The notes under the pieces were generated by a model. It was not told the origin of the DNA. It made no database searches and saw nothing but the letters and a program-made list of their open reading frames with translations. From contig CAMQYS010000005.1 of NCBI GenBank assembly GCA_947039395.1, positions 1 through 64,000 of the forward strand: DNA of 64,000 bases, in the 5' to 3' direction. This DNA is from an uncultured Deferribacteraceae bacterium (GTDB taxonomy: Bacteria; Chrysiogenota; Deferribacteres; Deferribacterales; Mucispirillaceae). The position numbers and the translations under genes were made by a program. Shown in pieces: positions 45,514 through 53,702 of the stretch (within the stretch, counting starts at the first letter, position 1; every line of letters starts with the position of its first letter).

Positions 45514-46884
45514 ATGTTTAATAATATTGTATATTTTTTTAAAGAGGGTATAAAGCCGTTTACAAAACTTGATTATCTCGTTTATTTTGTTATGTTGGCA
45601 GGTTGTTTTTTTATATTTCAACAGTATAGTGACCTAACATTTACAGCGATTAGTTCTTCGTCATATTTCAAGGGGCATGTATTAGATTTTTACGAATATA
45701 ATAAACAGTTTCATCATTTATATATAGCCTACTACGATGATTTTGGTAGTACAGTTACTCACTATATGCCATCTACATATATCTTTTTTGCGATACTCAA
45801 TGTACCTTTCTATATATTTGGAGTTGCACCAGACCATGTAACTGGTATTACTCCATTTCTTTTATTTTATAATAAAACTATGACATTAATAGTTTATTTT
45901 TTATCAACATATATTTTATATAAGGTAGGAAGAGTAGCAGGGCTTGATAGAAAAAAAACTTACATCATGCTTATAATTTTTATCACAGCTCCTATAGGTT
46001 TTTTCAGTCAGATAATTTATGGACAGTACGATATATTGACAGTTTTATTTATGCTTCTAGGACTTCTTTCTTTTTATAAAGGAGATAGATATAAATATCT
46101 TATATATTTTAGTATAGCGATTACATTTAAATACCATGCATTACTATTTCTTATTCCTCTTATGTTAATTAGAGAGAAGAATATTCTTAAATTGGCAATT
46201 AACTCGTTGATAGTTATAATACCATTACTATTTTACTCTATATTATATTATGGTTCAGATGCGTTTGTTCAAGATGTGCTTAATTATGATGGTGCAAATA
46301 TATTTGCATGGCCTACCTACTTTACACTTATATTACTCTACCTTTATATCTACTTTAAAGGTTTTAAAAAGGAAGAGATTTTAGAGTGGAGTATATTTTA
46401 TTTAACAGGTGTTGTGTTTATCGTATTTGGCTTATCACCATGGAGTCCACAGTGGTTATTAATGGCGATGCCGATACTAGCTTTAGGAACAGTTCTAAGC
46501 AAGCATATTAAAAAACTTCTTGTGATAGATATATTTATGATGTTATTTTATATCGGACAATCTACGTTATTGTTTCCTAAAAATGTAGATCAAGATATGT
46601 TAAATCAAGGTGTTTTTAGAGTTTATATGCCAGAAAATCTTAATTTATTTTTACCTATAGGTGGACATATATATCCGTTTTATCACATGTATTTTTATGT
46701 AGCATTATTTACTATATGTTTATTTCTACATTTTTTCCTAAAGTCTCCTATATTTAGATTTAATTATGTAAACGAAGATATTTCAAATACAGTGAACTAT
46801 ATTAGAGTGAGATTTATGTTCGGTTTACTTTGCTTTATAATACCAGTTATCATCTCATTTACTGCAGCAAAGTATTTTAGTTAG
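45514..46884 (+). CDS. Polytopic GT-C-like glycosyltransferase
   Basis: A 456-aa inner-membrane protein with about 11-12 helices and an extended first periplasmic loop (about 45-90) with acidic residues (YYDDFGSTVTHYMPSTYIF). The FFSQIIYGQYDILTVLFMLLGLLSFYKGDRYKYLIY segment matches the helix region of membrane mannosyl-/GT-C-type transferases using lipid-linked sugars. The acceptor is unknown. It follows fliC by 190 bp, so flagellin glycosylation is conceivable but unsupported otherwise. No clear ribosome site at 45514. Confidence 0.6.
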   Translation: MFNNIVYFFKEGIKPFTKLDYLVYFVMLAGCFFIFQQYSDLTFTAISSSSYFKGHVLDFYEYNKQFHHLYIAYYDDFGSTVTHYMPSTYIFFAILNVPFYIFGVAPDHVTGITPFLLFYNKTMTLIVYFLSTYILYKVGRVAGLDRKKTYIMLIIFITAPIGFFSQIIYGQYDILTVLFMLLGLLSFYKGDRYKYLIYFSIAITFKYHALLFLIPLMLIREKNILKLAINSLIVIIPLLFYSILYYGSDAFVQDVLNYDGANIFAWPTYFTLILLYLYIYFKGFKKEEILEWSIFYLTGVVFIVFGLSPWSPQWLLMAMPILALGTVLSKHIKKLLVIDIFMMLFYIGQSTLLFPKNVDQDMLNQGVFRVYMPENLNLFLPIGGHIYPFYHMYFYVALFTICLFLHFFLKSPIFRFNYVNEDISNTVNYIRVRFMFGLLCFIIPVIISFTAAKYFS

Positions 46885-47002
46885 ATTATATCGGTAATGC
46901 TAGTATATTTTAATATATAATTTACTTGCAATTCTATTTAAAGAATATTATAATAACTCCTTAATTATTTTAAAAATCACATCGATCAATTCTAAAAAGT
47001 CT

Positions 47003-47033
47003 AGTGCCTATATATTAAGATAGGTGTCTTTTT
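47003..47033 (+). terminator. Hairpin plus T-run upstream of rpsB
   Basis: CCTAT (47007-47011) pairs with ATAGG (47020-47024), extended outward by G-T wobble pairs, and TTTTT follows. It lies about 120 bases after the GT-C gene and 35 before rpsB, so it may end the upstream transcript or be part of an rpsB autoregulatory leader. Confidence 0.5.
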
Positions 47034-47064
47034 AGTACGGTGGAAGTTTAACAAAGGAGAATTT

Positions 47065-48060
47065 ATGTCACACATTTCAATGAAGAGCCTGTTAGAGGCT
47101 GGTGTTCATTTTGGTCATCAAACGAAAAGATGGAATCCTAAAATGTCTAAATATATCTACGGTGCAAGAAACGGCATCTATATTTTAGACCTTCAAAAAA
47201 CAGTTCAATGTTTTAACAATGCGTATGAGTTTGCAAGAGATATGGCAAAAGGTGGCGCATCATTTTTATTTGTTGGAACAAAAAAACAAGCTCAAGATGC
47301 AATAAAAGAGACAGCAGCAAGATGTAACTCATTTTATGTAAACCAGCGTTGGCTTGGTGGTACATTAACTAACTTTAACACGATTAAAACTAGAGTTGGC
47401 AGATTAAAAGAGTTAGAGAGTATCCTTAATAGTGAATATATTAAACGTTTCACTAAAAAAGAAGCATCTTTACTTAAAAAAGAATACGATAAACTAGAGC
47501 GTAACTTAGGTGGAATTAGAGATATGAAATTAATTCCTGATGTTATGTTTATAGTAGATATAAGATTAGAACAGAATGCAATAAATGATGCACATACTTT
47601 AGGTATTCCTATAATTGCTATCGTTGATACTAACTGTGATCCAGATCAAGTTGATTTTCCTATTCCTGGTAATGATGATGCAATACGTGCATGTCAATTA
47701 ATAGCTAGCCGTATAGCTGATGCAGTAATAGAAGGAAGACAGTTAAGAGAAGAAAGGTTAGCAGAAGAGATCAGATCAGCAGGGGAAGAACTTCCTGATA
47801 TAGAAAATATTCCTGTATCAATGGCAGAGGCAGAGGGTACTGTTGCTAGTACGCCTGCTCCTATAGTTAAAACTGCGCCAGTTGCAGAGGTAAAAGCACC
47901 TGTAGTTGAAACTGCGCCAGTTGCAGAGGTAAAAGCACCTGTAGTTGAAACTGCGCCAGTTGCAGAGGTAAAAGCACCTGTAGTTGAAACTGCACCAGTT
48001 GCAGAGGTAAAAACACCTGTTGAGTCTAGCAAAGAAGAAACTAAAGAAGAGGTGAAATAA
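47065..48060 (+). CDS. rpsB: 30S ribosomal protein S2 with a tandem-repeat tail
   Basis: The S2 core (residues 1 to about 240; [60 protein letters not shown]) sits at the 30S head-body junction. It is followed by an extension to residue 331 that includes four 13-residue repeats of the type [13 protein letters not shown] (residues about 270-321). Typical S2 proteins have about 230-260 residues. AAAGGAG precedes the ATG. Overlaps tsf by one base (TAATG). Confidence 0.96.
   Translation: MSHISMKSLLEAGVHFGHQTKRWNPKMSKYIYGARNGIYILDLQKTVQCFNNAYEFARDMAKGGASFLFVGTKKQAQDAIKETAARCNSFYVNQRWLGGTLTNFNTIKTRVGRLKELESILNSEYIKRFTKKEASLLKKEYDKLERNLGGIRDMKLIPDVMFIVDIRLEQNAINDAHTLGIPIIAIVDTNCDPDQVDFPIPGNDDAIRACQLIASRIADAVIEGRQLREERLAEEIRSAGEELPDIENIPVSMAEAEGTVASTPAPIVKTAPVAEVKAPVVETAPVAEVKAPVVETAPVAEVKAPVVETAPVAEVKTPVESSKEETKEEVK
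47872..48027 (+). repeat. 39-bp tandem repeat in the rpsB tail
   Basis: Four copies at 47872, 47911, 47950 and 47989; the first three are identical over all 39 bases and the fourth diverges toward its 3' end. Each encodes [13 protein letters not shown]. Sequence identity at third codon positions indicates recent expansion. Confidence 0.95.
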
Positions 48061-48950
48061 TGGCTGAAATAACTGCTGCACTTGTAAAAGAGTTAAGAGA
48101 GAAAACAGGCGGGGGAATGGTTAACTGTAAGAAAGCGCTTACAGAGAGTAATGGTGATTTTGATAAAGCGATAGATTATCTTAGAAAGAAAGGATTAGAT
48201 GATGCTGCGAAAAAATCTAGCCGTATAGCTGCTGATGGACTAATTACCGTTTGTAAATCAGATGACAGTAAGACAGCTGTAATTTTAGAAATTAATAGTG
48301 AAACAGATTTTGTTGCAAAAACAGATGATTTTATAGAGCTTTGTAATGACTTAGCAAATTTAATATTAACTAAAAAACCAGTAGATATAGATTCTTTAAA
48401 TAAACTACCTTTTGATAAATATAACTCAACTGTTGAGGCTGTAGTATCAGAGAAAGTAGGAATAATAGGTGAGAATATTATCTTGCGTAGATTTTCTATA
48501 TTAGAGTCTACAGATGGTATCGTAGAAGGATACATTCACATGGGTGGTAAAATGGGAGCGATTGTTGAGATGGAAAATGTCACTATCGCAGATGCTCAGA
48601 TTATCAAAGATATTGCATTACATATCTGTGCGATGAATCCACTATGTGTTTCACCTGATGAACTTGATCAAGATTTATTAAAACATGAGGAAGAAATTTA
48701 TATAGCAAAAGCTAAAGAAAGTGGAAAACCTGACAATATTATCCCTAAAATTGTTGAAGGACAGATCAAGAAATTTACTGAAGAATCTTGTTTATTATCT
48801 CAAAATTTTGTTAAAGATCCTGATATTACTATTAAAGATTTCTTGGGAGATAAGAAGGTTATTAGGTTTACACGTTTAATGTTAGGTGATGGTATTGAAA
48901 GACCTAAAGAAGATTTTGCAGAAGAAGTTAAGAAACAAGCTGGACTATAG
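48060..48950 (+). CDS. tsf: Elongation factor Ts
   Basis: A 296-aa guanine-nucleotide exchange factor for EF-Tu. The N-terminal UBA-like domain (VKELREKTGGGMVNCKKALT, residues 7-26) and the TDFVAKTDDF motif (about 82) that disrupts the EF-Tu magnesium site are present, as are GYIHMGGKMGAIVEM and SQNFVKDPDITI. Length typical. Coupled to rpsB by a one-base overlap. Confidence 0.98.
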   Translation: MAEITAALVKELREKTGGGMVNCKKALTESNGDFDKAIDYLRKKGLDDAAKKSSRIAADGLITVCKSDDSKTAVILEINSETDFVAKTDDFIELCNDLANLILTKKPVDIDSLNKLPFDKYNSTVEAVVSEKVGIIGENIILRRFSILESTDGIVEGYIHMGGKMGAIVEMENVTIADAQIIKDIALHICAMNPLCVSPDELDQDLLKHEEEIYIAKAKESGKPDNIIPKIVEGQIKKFTEESCLLSQNFVKDPDITIKDFLGDKKVIRFTRLMLGDGIERPKEDFAEEVKKQAGL

Positions 48951-48953
48951 TCT

Positions 48954-49862
48954 ATGTCAGAGACTAAACGTAAAGTATTAAATATAACTCTTAAAGTGAT
49001 TACTGGTATAGTATTTCTACTACTTCTTATTATATTGGTAGCACTTATTCTGATCTCAATTTGGCGTCCTGATCCTGTTGTTTTAGCAGATGATAATACG
49101 ACTGAAAAGATAATAGCTTTTGGTGACACAAGATCATCATATGTTACGCATAACGAGATTGTAAAGTTGATAGATAATGAGTCTCCAGATATGGTTATTC
49201 ATACTGGTGATATGATTAATATTACTACTCAAATCCAGTCATGGTTAATTTTTCTCTTTATTGAGAAGAAGTTATGGAATGATGGTACAGAGTTTTTTCC
49301 AGTACGTGGAAATCATGAAGATGTAAAGTGGATATATAACTCTATTTTTAGAGTTCCAGATGGTAATACATACTATACTTTTGAAAGAATGGGTATACAG
49401 TTTATTGTTTTAGATGCTAGTTGGGATTTTGAGCCGATGTTTGAAGAAGAGAAACAGATAGCATGGCTTAATGAAGTAATTGTTAAAGATAAAGATAAGC
49501 CTAAGATAGTTATGATACATCCACCTTTAGAGACAACGGGTAAATATCAGAAGTTTTATAGAGAGGGGTGGCATGAGTTATTTTTAGAGAATAACGTTAT
49601 CGCTACTTTATCTGCACATGTTCATAGTTATGAGCGATCTGATCGTGATGGTATCCAGTATATTGTTACAGCAGGTGGCGGAGCACCGATGTATCCTGCA
49701 ACATATGAAAATGAGTATAGTGTTATAAGAAAACCGTACAACCATTATGTTAGGATAACTAGAGATAATAGTAGTGAAGGTAGTTATAGATTTGAGGCGA
49801 TAAATATTGATGGAACAGTGTTTGATAATATTACCAGTTCTATAAAATCATTGATTAAGTAG
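48954..49862 (+). CDS. Membrane-anchored calcineurin-like metallophosphoesterase
   Basis: A 302-aa phosphoesterase with one N-terminal membrane helix (about residues 13-38) and the five-block metal-binding pattern: GDTRSS, HTGDMIN, VRGNHED, HPPLE and SAHVHSYERSD, with a GGGAP segment as in purple-acid-type members. Probably faces the periplasm. Substrate unknown. It follows tsf by three bases, so may be co-transcribed despite unrelated function. Confidence 0.88.
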   Translation: MSETKRKVLNITLKVITGIVFLLLLIILVALILISIWRPDPVVLADDNTTEKIIAFGDTRSSYVTHNEIVKLIDNESPDMVIHTGDMINITTQIQSWLIFLFIEKKLWNDGTEFFPVRGNHEDVKWIYNSIFRVPDGNTYYTFERMGIQFIVLDASWDFEPMFEEEKQIAWLNEVIVKDKDKPKIVMIHPPLETTGKYQKFYREGWHELFLENNVIATLSAHVHSYERSDRDGIQYIVTAGGGAPMYPATYENEYSVIRKPYNHYVRITRDNSSEGSYRFEAINIDGTVFDNITSSIKSLIK

Positions 49863-49894
49863 TCTTAAGTATTATAAAAAATTAAATATTATAT

Positions 49895-49936
49895 AAGAGA
49901 ATCCCTCTCTACATTATTTTAGAGAGGGATTCTCTT
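49895..49936. terminator. Strong bidirectional terminator
   Basis: A perfect 14-bp stem (GAGAATCCCTCTCT at 49897-49910 with its complement at 49921-49934), extendable by two A-T pairs, around a 10-base loop. It lies between the convergent metallophosphoesterase and ArsR genes. T-runs are short on both strands. Confidence 0.8.
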
Positions 49937-49942
49937 GACATT

Positions 49943-50281
49943 TTAAACAATATTTTTAAAAGTTGTGTTCTTACCTTTACTATCTTTTGCAGGTACTGAA
50001 GAATCGTTAATAGACTTTTTAAGTTGCATAAGCATCTCTTTAATATTGTTTGATGCTAACCCATAACTGATACTTGTACCATTTCTGTTACCAGTAATTA
50101 CGCCTCTGTTTCTAAGAATTGACAGATGTTGGCTAATAGTTGCTTGAGCAATAGAAAGCTTTTTACAGATTTCATTTACAGTGAAATCGTGCTCCAATAA
50201 CTCAAAAGCAATTCTTAATCTGACAGGATGACCTAAAGCTTTAATCTTTTCTGAATAATTTTCTAAAACCCTTCTTTCCAT
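49943..50281 (-). CDS. ArsR/SmtB-family winged-helix repressor
   Basis: A 112-aa regulator with helix-turn-helix FTVNEICKKLSIAQATISQHLSILRNRGVI (about residues 34-63) and wing GNRNGTSISYGL. The ELxVCDL metal site of helix alpha-3 found in classical metal-sensing ArsR proteins is replaced by ELLEHDFTV, and only one cysteine is present, so its signal is unclear. I chose the ATG at 50281 (GAGGG 8 bases upstream) over a TTG at 50296. A 24-bp palindrome lies 53 bases upstream. Confidence 0.88.
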   Translation of the reverse strand: MERRVLENYSEKIKALGHPVRLRIAFELLEHDFTVNEICKKLSIAQATISQHLSILRNRGVITGNRNGTSISYGLASNNIKEMLMQLKKSINDSSVPAKDSKGKNTTFKNIV

Positions 50282-50333
50282 GTGGCATACCCTCAAAATT
50301 ATTAAATCAACAAAGTTAAAATTAACTCATATC

Positions 50334-50357
50334 TATTATATGTATATACATATAATA
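50334..50357 (-). promoter_or_regulatory. 24-bp palindrome over the arsR promoter: probable operator
   Basis: A perfect 24-bp palindrome with half-site TATTATATGTAT. A minus-strand -35 (TTGACA, 50368-50363) is followed after 16 bases by TATACA inside the palindrome, so a bound repressor would block RNA polymerase. This is the arrangement expected for ArsR autoregulation. Confidence 0.65.
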
Positions 50358-50476
50358 AAAATTGTCAATATGAAATTAAACACAATGTTGATTTTCTAAT
50401 CTGATAGTACAACTTTATAAACTATTTATCAATAAAATTAGTATATAAATAAAAATATTATTTTATTATCAATACA

Positions 50477-50677
50477 TTACGTTACATTAAAACCTATATC
50501 TTTAATTATTTCTTTAATTTCATTAATAGAGATATTATTATTAGGTATCAATCCTTTAACTGTTTTTTTTTCTAAATTAATATCTAGGTTAATAATTTTA
50601 TTAGTCGTCTCTAAAGTTTCTTTAATTACTTCAACACAATGCTGACATGTCATATTAACATTAAAAATAAATTCCAT
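50477..50677 (-). CDS. Heavy-metal-associated (HMA) metallochaperone, CopZ/MerP type
   Basis: A 66-aa ferredoxin-like protein with MTCQHC at residues 8-13 (the metal-binding CxxC) and the family pattern of beta-alpha-beta repeats (VKGLIPNNNISINEIKEIIKDIGF). The start at 50677 has GGAG upstream; longer in-frame ORFs to 50779 lack a site. It probably carries Cu+ or a similar thiophilic metal, but its transporter is not in the window. Lies 195 bases upstream of arsR, same strand. Confidence 0.85.
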   Translation of the reverse strand: MEFIFNVNMTCQHCVEVIKETLETTNKIINLDINLEKKTVKGLIPNNNISINEIKEIIKDIGFNVT

Positions 50678-51152
50678 AAATTTTCTCCAACTATAAGTAT
50701 TTGATAAGATTGCATAAAACATATATCTAGATATATTTAAGAGTATCACTAAAGTATATATTAAAGGTATATAATTCATATATTCGTATCTTAAGTAAGT
50801 ATCTAATGAGTTAATTTATCTATTTTTTAGATACATTTTCTCGGTTACCAACGATTATTAAATAAATTCAACTTTGTTATCTAAATATTATTTTAATTAT
50901 TGTACTCTAAAAAACTAATAAATCATAGTAGATAACATTATTATGATAATTATCTATATCGCTTAATAGAGCATAGATAAGATAGATATGATTTAATTCA
51001 TAATATAATAATATAATAAGAATTGTAAAGATTATATTAAACAAAACATATTTAGATATATAAATTCTAATCTTATGACTGGTAATTTATATTATTTGAA
51101 TGTATAATATTGAAAAGCATAGTTGTTTAGCTAGCAATGTGAGGTATATTTG
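50678..51152. other. AT-rich intergenic region between HMA and MOSC-MoaB genes
   Basis: A 475-base gap between divergent genes without a supported frame. A TATAAT at 51103-51108 lies about 45 bases before the MOSC-MoaB start and is a plausible -10, but no good -35 is seen. No riboswitch or tRNA recognised. Confidence 0.4.
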
Positions 51153-52085
51153 ATGAGTAGTATCCATAGCATTTCAATATCAGAAAAAAAAGGTATGCGT
51201 AAAGCAAATGTTGAGAAAGCAAATTTTATATTTAATTTTGGAATAGAAAATGATGCACATGGGGATTCTTCTTGGCATCGACAGATATCATTACTTGCTG
51301 TTGAATCAATTAACAGTATGGTTGAGAAGGGTTTAGATGTTAAATCTGGTGATTTTGCTGAAAATGTAACAACCCAAGATATTGATCTTCTTTCATTTCC
51401 GATAGGCACTAGGTTAATCATCAACGGTGTTGATATGACTATTTCACAGATAGGAAAAGTTTGTCATAATAGATGTGCGATATATTATCAAGCAGGGGAT
51501 TGCGTTATGCCTAGGGAGGGTATATTTGCAGTTGTAAATAGTGGTGGAGAGATGAAAGTTGGTGACAGTATTGAAGTTATACCTAAGAAAGCTATATCAA
51601 TAGGTGTTATAACATTATCAGATAAAGGTTCAAAAGGCGAGCGTGAGGATAAAACTGGTCCAGCACTTGTTGAATATTTAAATGATAAATTTAAACCATC
51701 TTTTATTAGATTAGATATGATTCCTGATGATAAAGATAAGTTAGAGATGTATTTGAAAGATTTTGCAGACAATCAAAATTTTGATATAATTATCACAGAT
51801 GGATCAACAGGTGTTTCATCAAGAGATATAGCACCTGATGTAACATTACCGTTGCTTGATAGACGTCTTCAAGGTTTTGAAGAGGTGATGAGAATGGAGA
51901 GTTATAAGATTACTAAAACTGCAATGATATCAAGGGCTGTTGTCGGAATTAGAGGTAAATCTCTTATAATTAATCTACCTGGTAGTGTAAAAGCTGCTAT
52001 AGAGAATTTATCTTTTATATCAGATGCGTTGATACATACTGTTGACAAGATTAATGACGATCCGAGAGATTGTGGCACTGTATAG
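51153..52085 (+). CDS. MOSC domain fused to MoaB/MogA molybdopterin enzyme
   Basis: A 310-aa fusion. Residues 1 to about 145 are a MOSC domain (GIENDAHGDSSWHRQISLL, DFAENVT, IGKVCHNRCAIYYQAGDCVMP), a molybdenum-cofactor sulfur-handling fold; residues about 150-300 are MoaB/MogA (IGVITLSDKGSKGEREDKTG, ITDGSTGVSSRDIAPDVT, INLPGSVKAA), which adenylates molybdopterin. The combination acts in molybdenum-cofactor maturation. The start at the ATG at 51153 has GAGG 8 bases upstream. Ends one base before holB. Confidence 0.93.
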   Translation: MSSIHSISISEKKGMRKANVEKANFIFNFGIENDAHGDSSWHRQISLLAVESINSMVEKGLDVKSGDFAENVTTQDIDLLSFPIGTRLIINGVDMTISQIGKVCHNRCAIYYQAGDCVMPREGIFAVVNSGGEMKVGDSIEVIPKKAISIGVITLSDKGSKGEREDKTGPALVEYLNDKFKPSFIRLDMIPDDKDKLEMYLKDFADNQNFDIIITDGSTGVSSRDIAPDVTLPLLDRRLQGFEEVMRMESYKITKTAMISRAVVGIRGKSLIINLPGSVKAAIENLSFISDALIHTVDKINDDPRDCGTV

Positions 52086-52976
52086 ATGAATTTTTACGGA
52101 CATGATAAGCAGGTAGAGTTATTTTTACGTACAATTAAATCGAATCGTTTACATCATGCATATATTTTTTCAGGGATTAAAGGTATAGGTAAAAGATATT
52201 TTGCTACAAATATAGCTAGATATCTTTGTTGTGAAGAGAGAGCCTACTTTTCTAAATGTCTATGTAGAAGTTGTAGAATGATAGATGAAGGAATGCATCC
52301 AGATATATATCAGATTAATAGAGAGAGTTTATTAGCAGATAATATTAGGGAACTGATTTCAGATATATCTATGACGGCTACTGTTGGAACATACAAGGTA
52401 GTAATTATAGATGATGCAGATGTGTTATCTGCGACTAATCAAGTGGTTGCTGCAAATATATTATTAAAAACATTGGAGGAGCCATCGGACTCTACAATCT
52501 TTTTTCTAATAACAGATAGGTATGATGAAATTTTAGCTACGATTAGATCAAGAGCGGTTAATATTATGTTTAGACCTCTTGAATTTCATGATGTAAAAGA
52601 TGCAGTGAGTAGTTTGCGTCCAGATATATCATTTATTGATACAGCTGTATCGTTATCATACGGTTCAATCGGTAAAGCGTTAGATATTATAGATAGCAAT
52701 ATTATAAATGTTAATCAGTTATTGATTGATAAAGAGTTTGTAAAATTTGTAGAGTATATTAGATCAGTTCCAGATACAAAAACTTTATTTATGGTTATAT
52801 CTAACATATATCCTTATGTATTAGTGTTATATAAAGAAACGGGTTACTATGAATTATCTGAATTAAGTTATTATATGTTAGAGATTTTAAAAAGATTAAA
52901 CTATAATATAAATTTAGATTTAATTAAGTCAGATTTTGCATCAAAAATTGTTGAGGTATTAAGTGAAAAAATATGA
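52086..52976 (+). CDS. holB: DNA polymerase III subunit delta'
   Basis: A 296-aa AAA+ clamp-loader subunit. The Walker A-like FSGIKGIGKRYFATNIARY, the zinc-binding cysteines in KCLCRSCRMIDEGMHPD, IDDADVLSATNQVVAANILLKTLEEP and the arginine-finger-like ATIRSRAV are typical; the degenerate P-loop fits delta' rather than the ATP-hydrolysing tau/gamma. Ends overlapping the next gene's start by 14 bp. Confidence 0.9.
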   Translation: MNFYGHDKQVELFLRTIKSNRLHHAYIFSGIKGIGKRYFATNIARYLCCEERAYFSKCLCRSCRMIDEGMHPDIYQINRESLLADNIRELISDISMTATVGTYKVVIIDDADVLSATNQVVAANILLKTLEEPSDSTIFFLITDRYDEILATIRSRAVNIMFRPLEFHDVKDAVSSLRPDISFIDTAVSLSYGSIGKALDIIDSNIINVNQLLIDKEFVKFVEYIRSVPDTKTLFMVISNIYPYVLVLYKETGYYELSELSYYMLEILKRLNYNINLDLIKSDFASKIVEVLSEKI

Positions 52977-53688
52977 AGTAGTAGGAGTTAAGTTTAGGGA
53001 TGCAGGTAAGATCTACGACTATCTGCCCGCTAATATAGATTGTGTAATAAATGAGAAAGTGGTTATAGAGTCTGATAAGGGCGAAGATATGGGAACGGTT
53101 ATGGTTCTAAGGCATGAGGTTGATGTTGAAGATAACCAAGAGATGAAATCTATTATCCGTAAAGCAACAGCAGATGATATAGAGAGAAGTGAGAACAACA
53201 AAAAAGATACTCCTAAAGCATTTAAAGAGTGTAGAAAGCTACTTAAAGAAGCGAAACTAGATATGAAACTGATCGCATGTGAGTACTCTCTTGATAGATC
53301 AAAATTAACATACTTTTTTACAGCAGAAGGTAGAGTTGATTTTAGACAGTTAGTTAAAGATTTAGCAAGAGTATTTAAAACACGTATCGAGATGAGACAG
53401 ATAGGTGTGAGAGATGCTACAAAAATGTTAGGTGGATTTGGATTGTGTGGAAGAGAGTTTTGTTGTGCATCGTTTCTGCATAAGTTTGATAATATATCTA
53501 TTAAAATGGCGAAGAAACAAAATTTAATATTAAATCCAATTAAAATATCTGGTGTATGTGGAAGACTTATGTGTTGTCTTGTTTTTGAGAAAGACGGATA
53601 TAACGCTGAACATTTATATATTGATAAAGATAAAGTAGAAGATGATATTACTGATGAGCTTATAGTAACTGATAAAGATTTAATTTAA
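52963..53688 (+). CDS. PSP1-domain protein (RicT-like)
   Basis: A 241-aa protein with the PSP1 C-terminal domain: EYSLDRSKLTYFFTAEGRVDFRQLVKDLARVF, RIEMRQIGVRDATKMLGGFGLCGREFCC and ISGVCGRLMCCLVFE. The three cysteine sites match the Fe-S-binding Ric complex proteins. In Bacillus RicT acts with RicA/RicF on RNase Y; the same gene is often next to holB, as here. The start is the GTG at 52963 with GAGG 7 bases upstream, inside the end of holB. Confidence 0.9.
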   Translation: MKKYEVVGVKFRDAGKIYDYLPANIDCVINEKVVIESDKGEDMGTVMVLRHEVDVEDNQEMKSIIRKATADDIERSENNKKDTPKAFKECRKLLKEAKLDMKLIACEYSLDRSKLTYFFTAEGRVDFRQLVKDLARVFKTRIEMRQIGVRDATKMLGGFGLCGREFCCASFLHKFDNISIKMAKKQNLILNPIKISGVCGRLMCCLVFEKDGYNAEHLYIDKDKVEDDITDELIVTDKDLI

Positions 53689-53702
53689 GGATAATAGAAA
53701 TA

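Noticed and set aside
47694-48032. Minus-strand frame of about 112 codons over the rpsB tail
   Set aside because: It is the antisense shadow of the 39-bp repeats, which keep open frames on both strands by composition.
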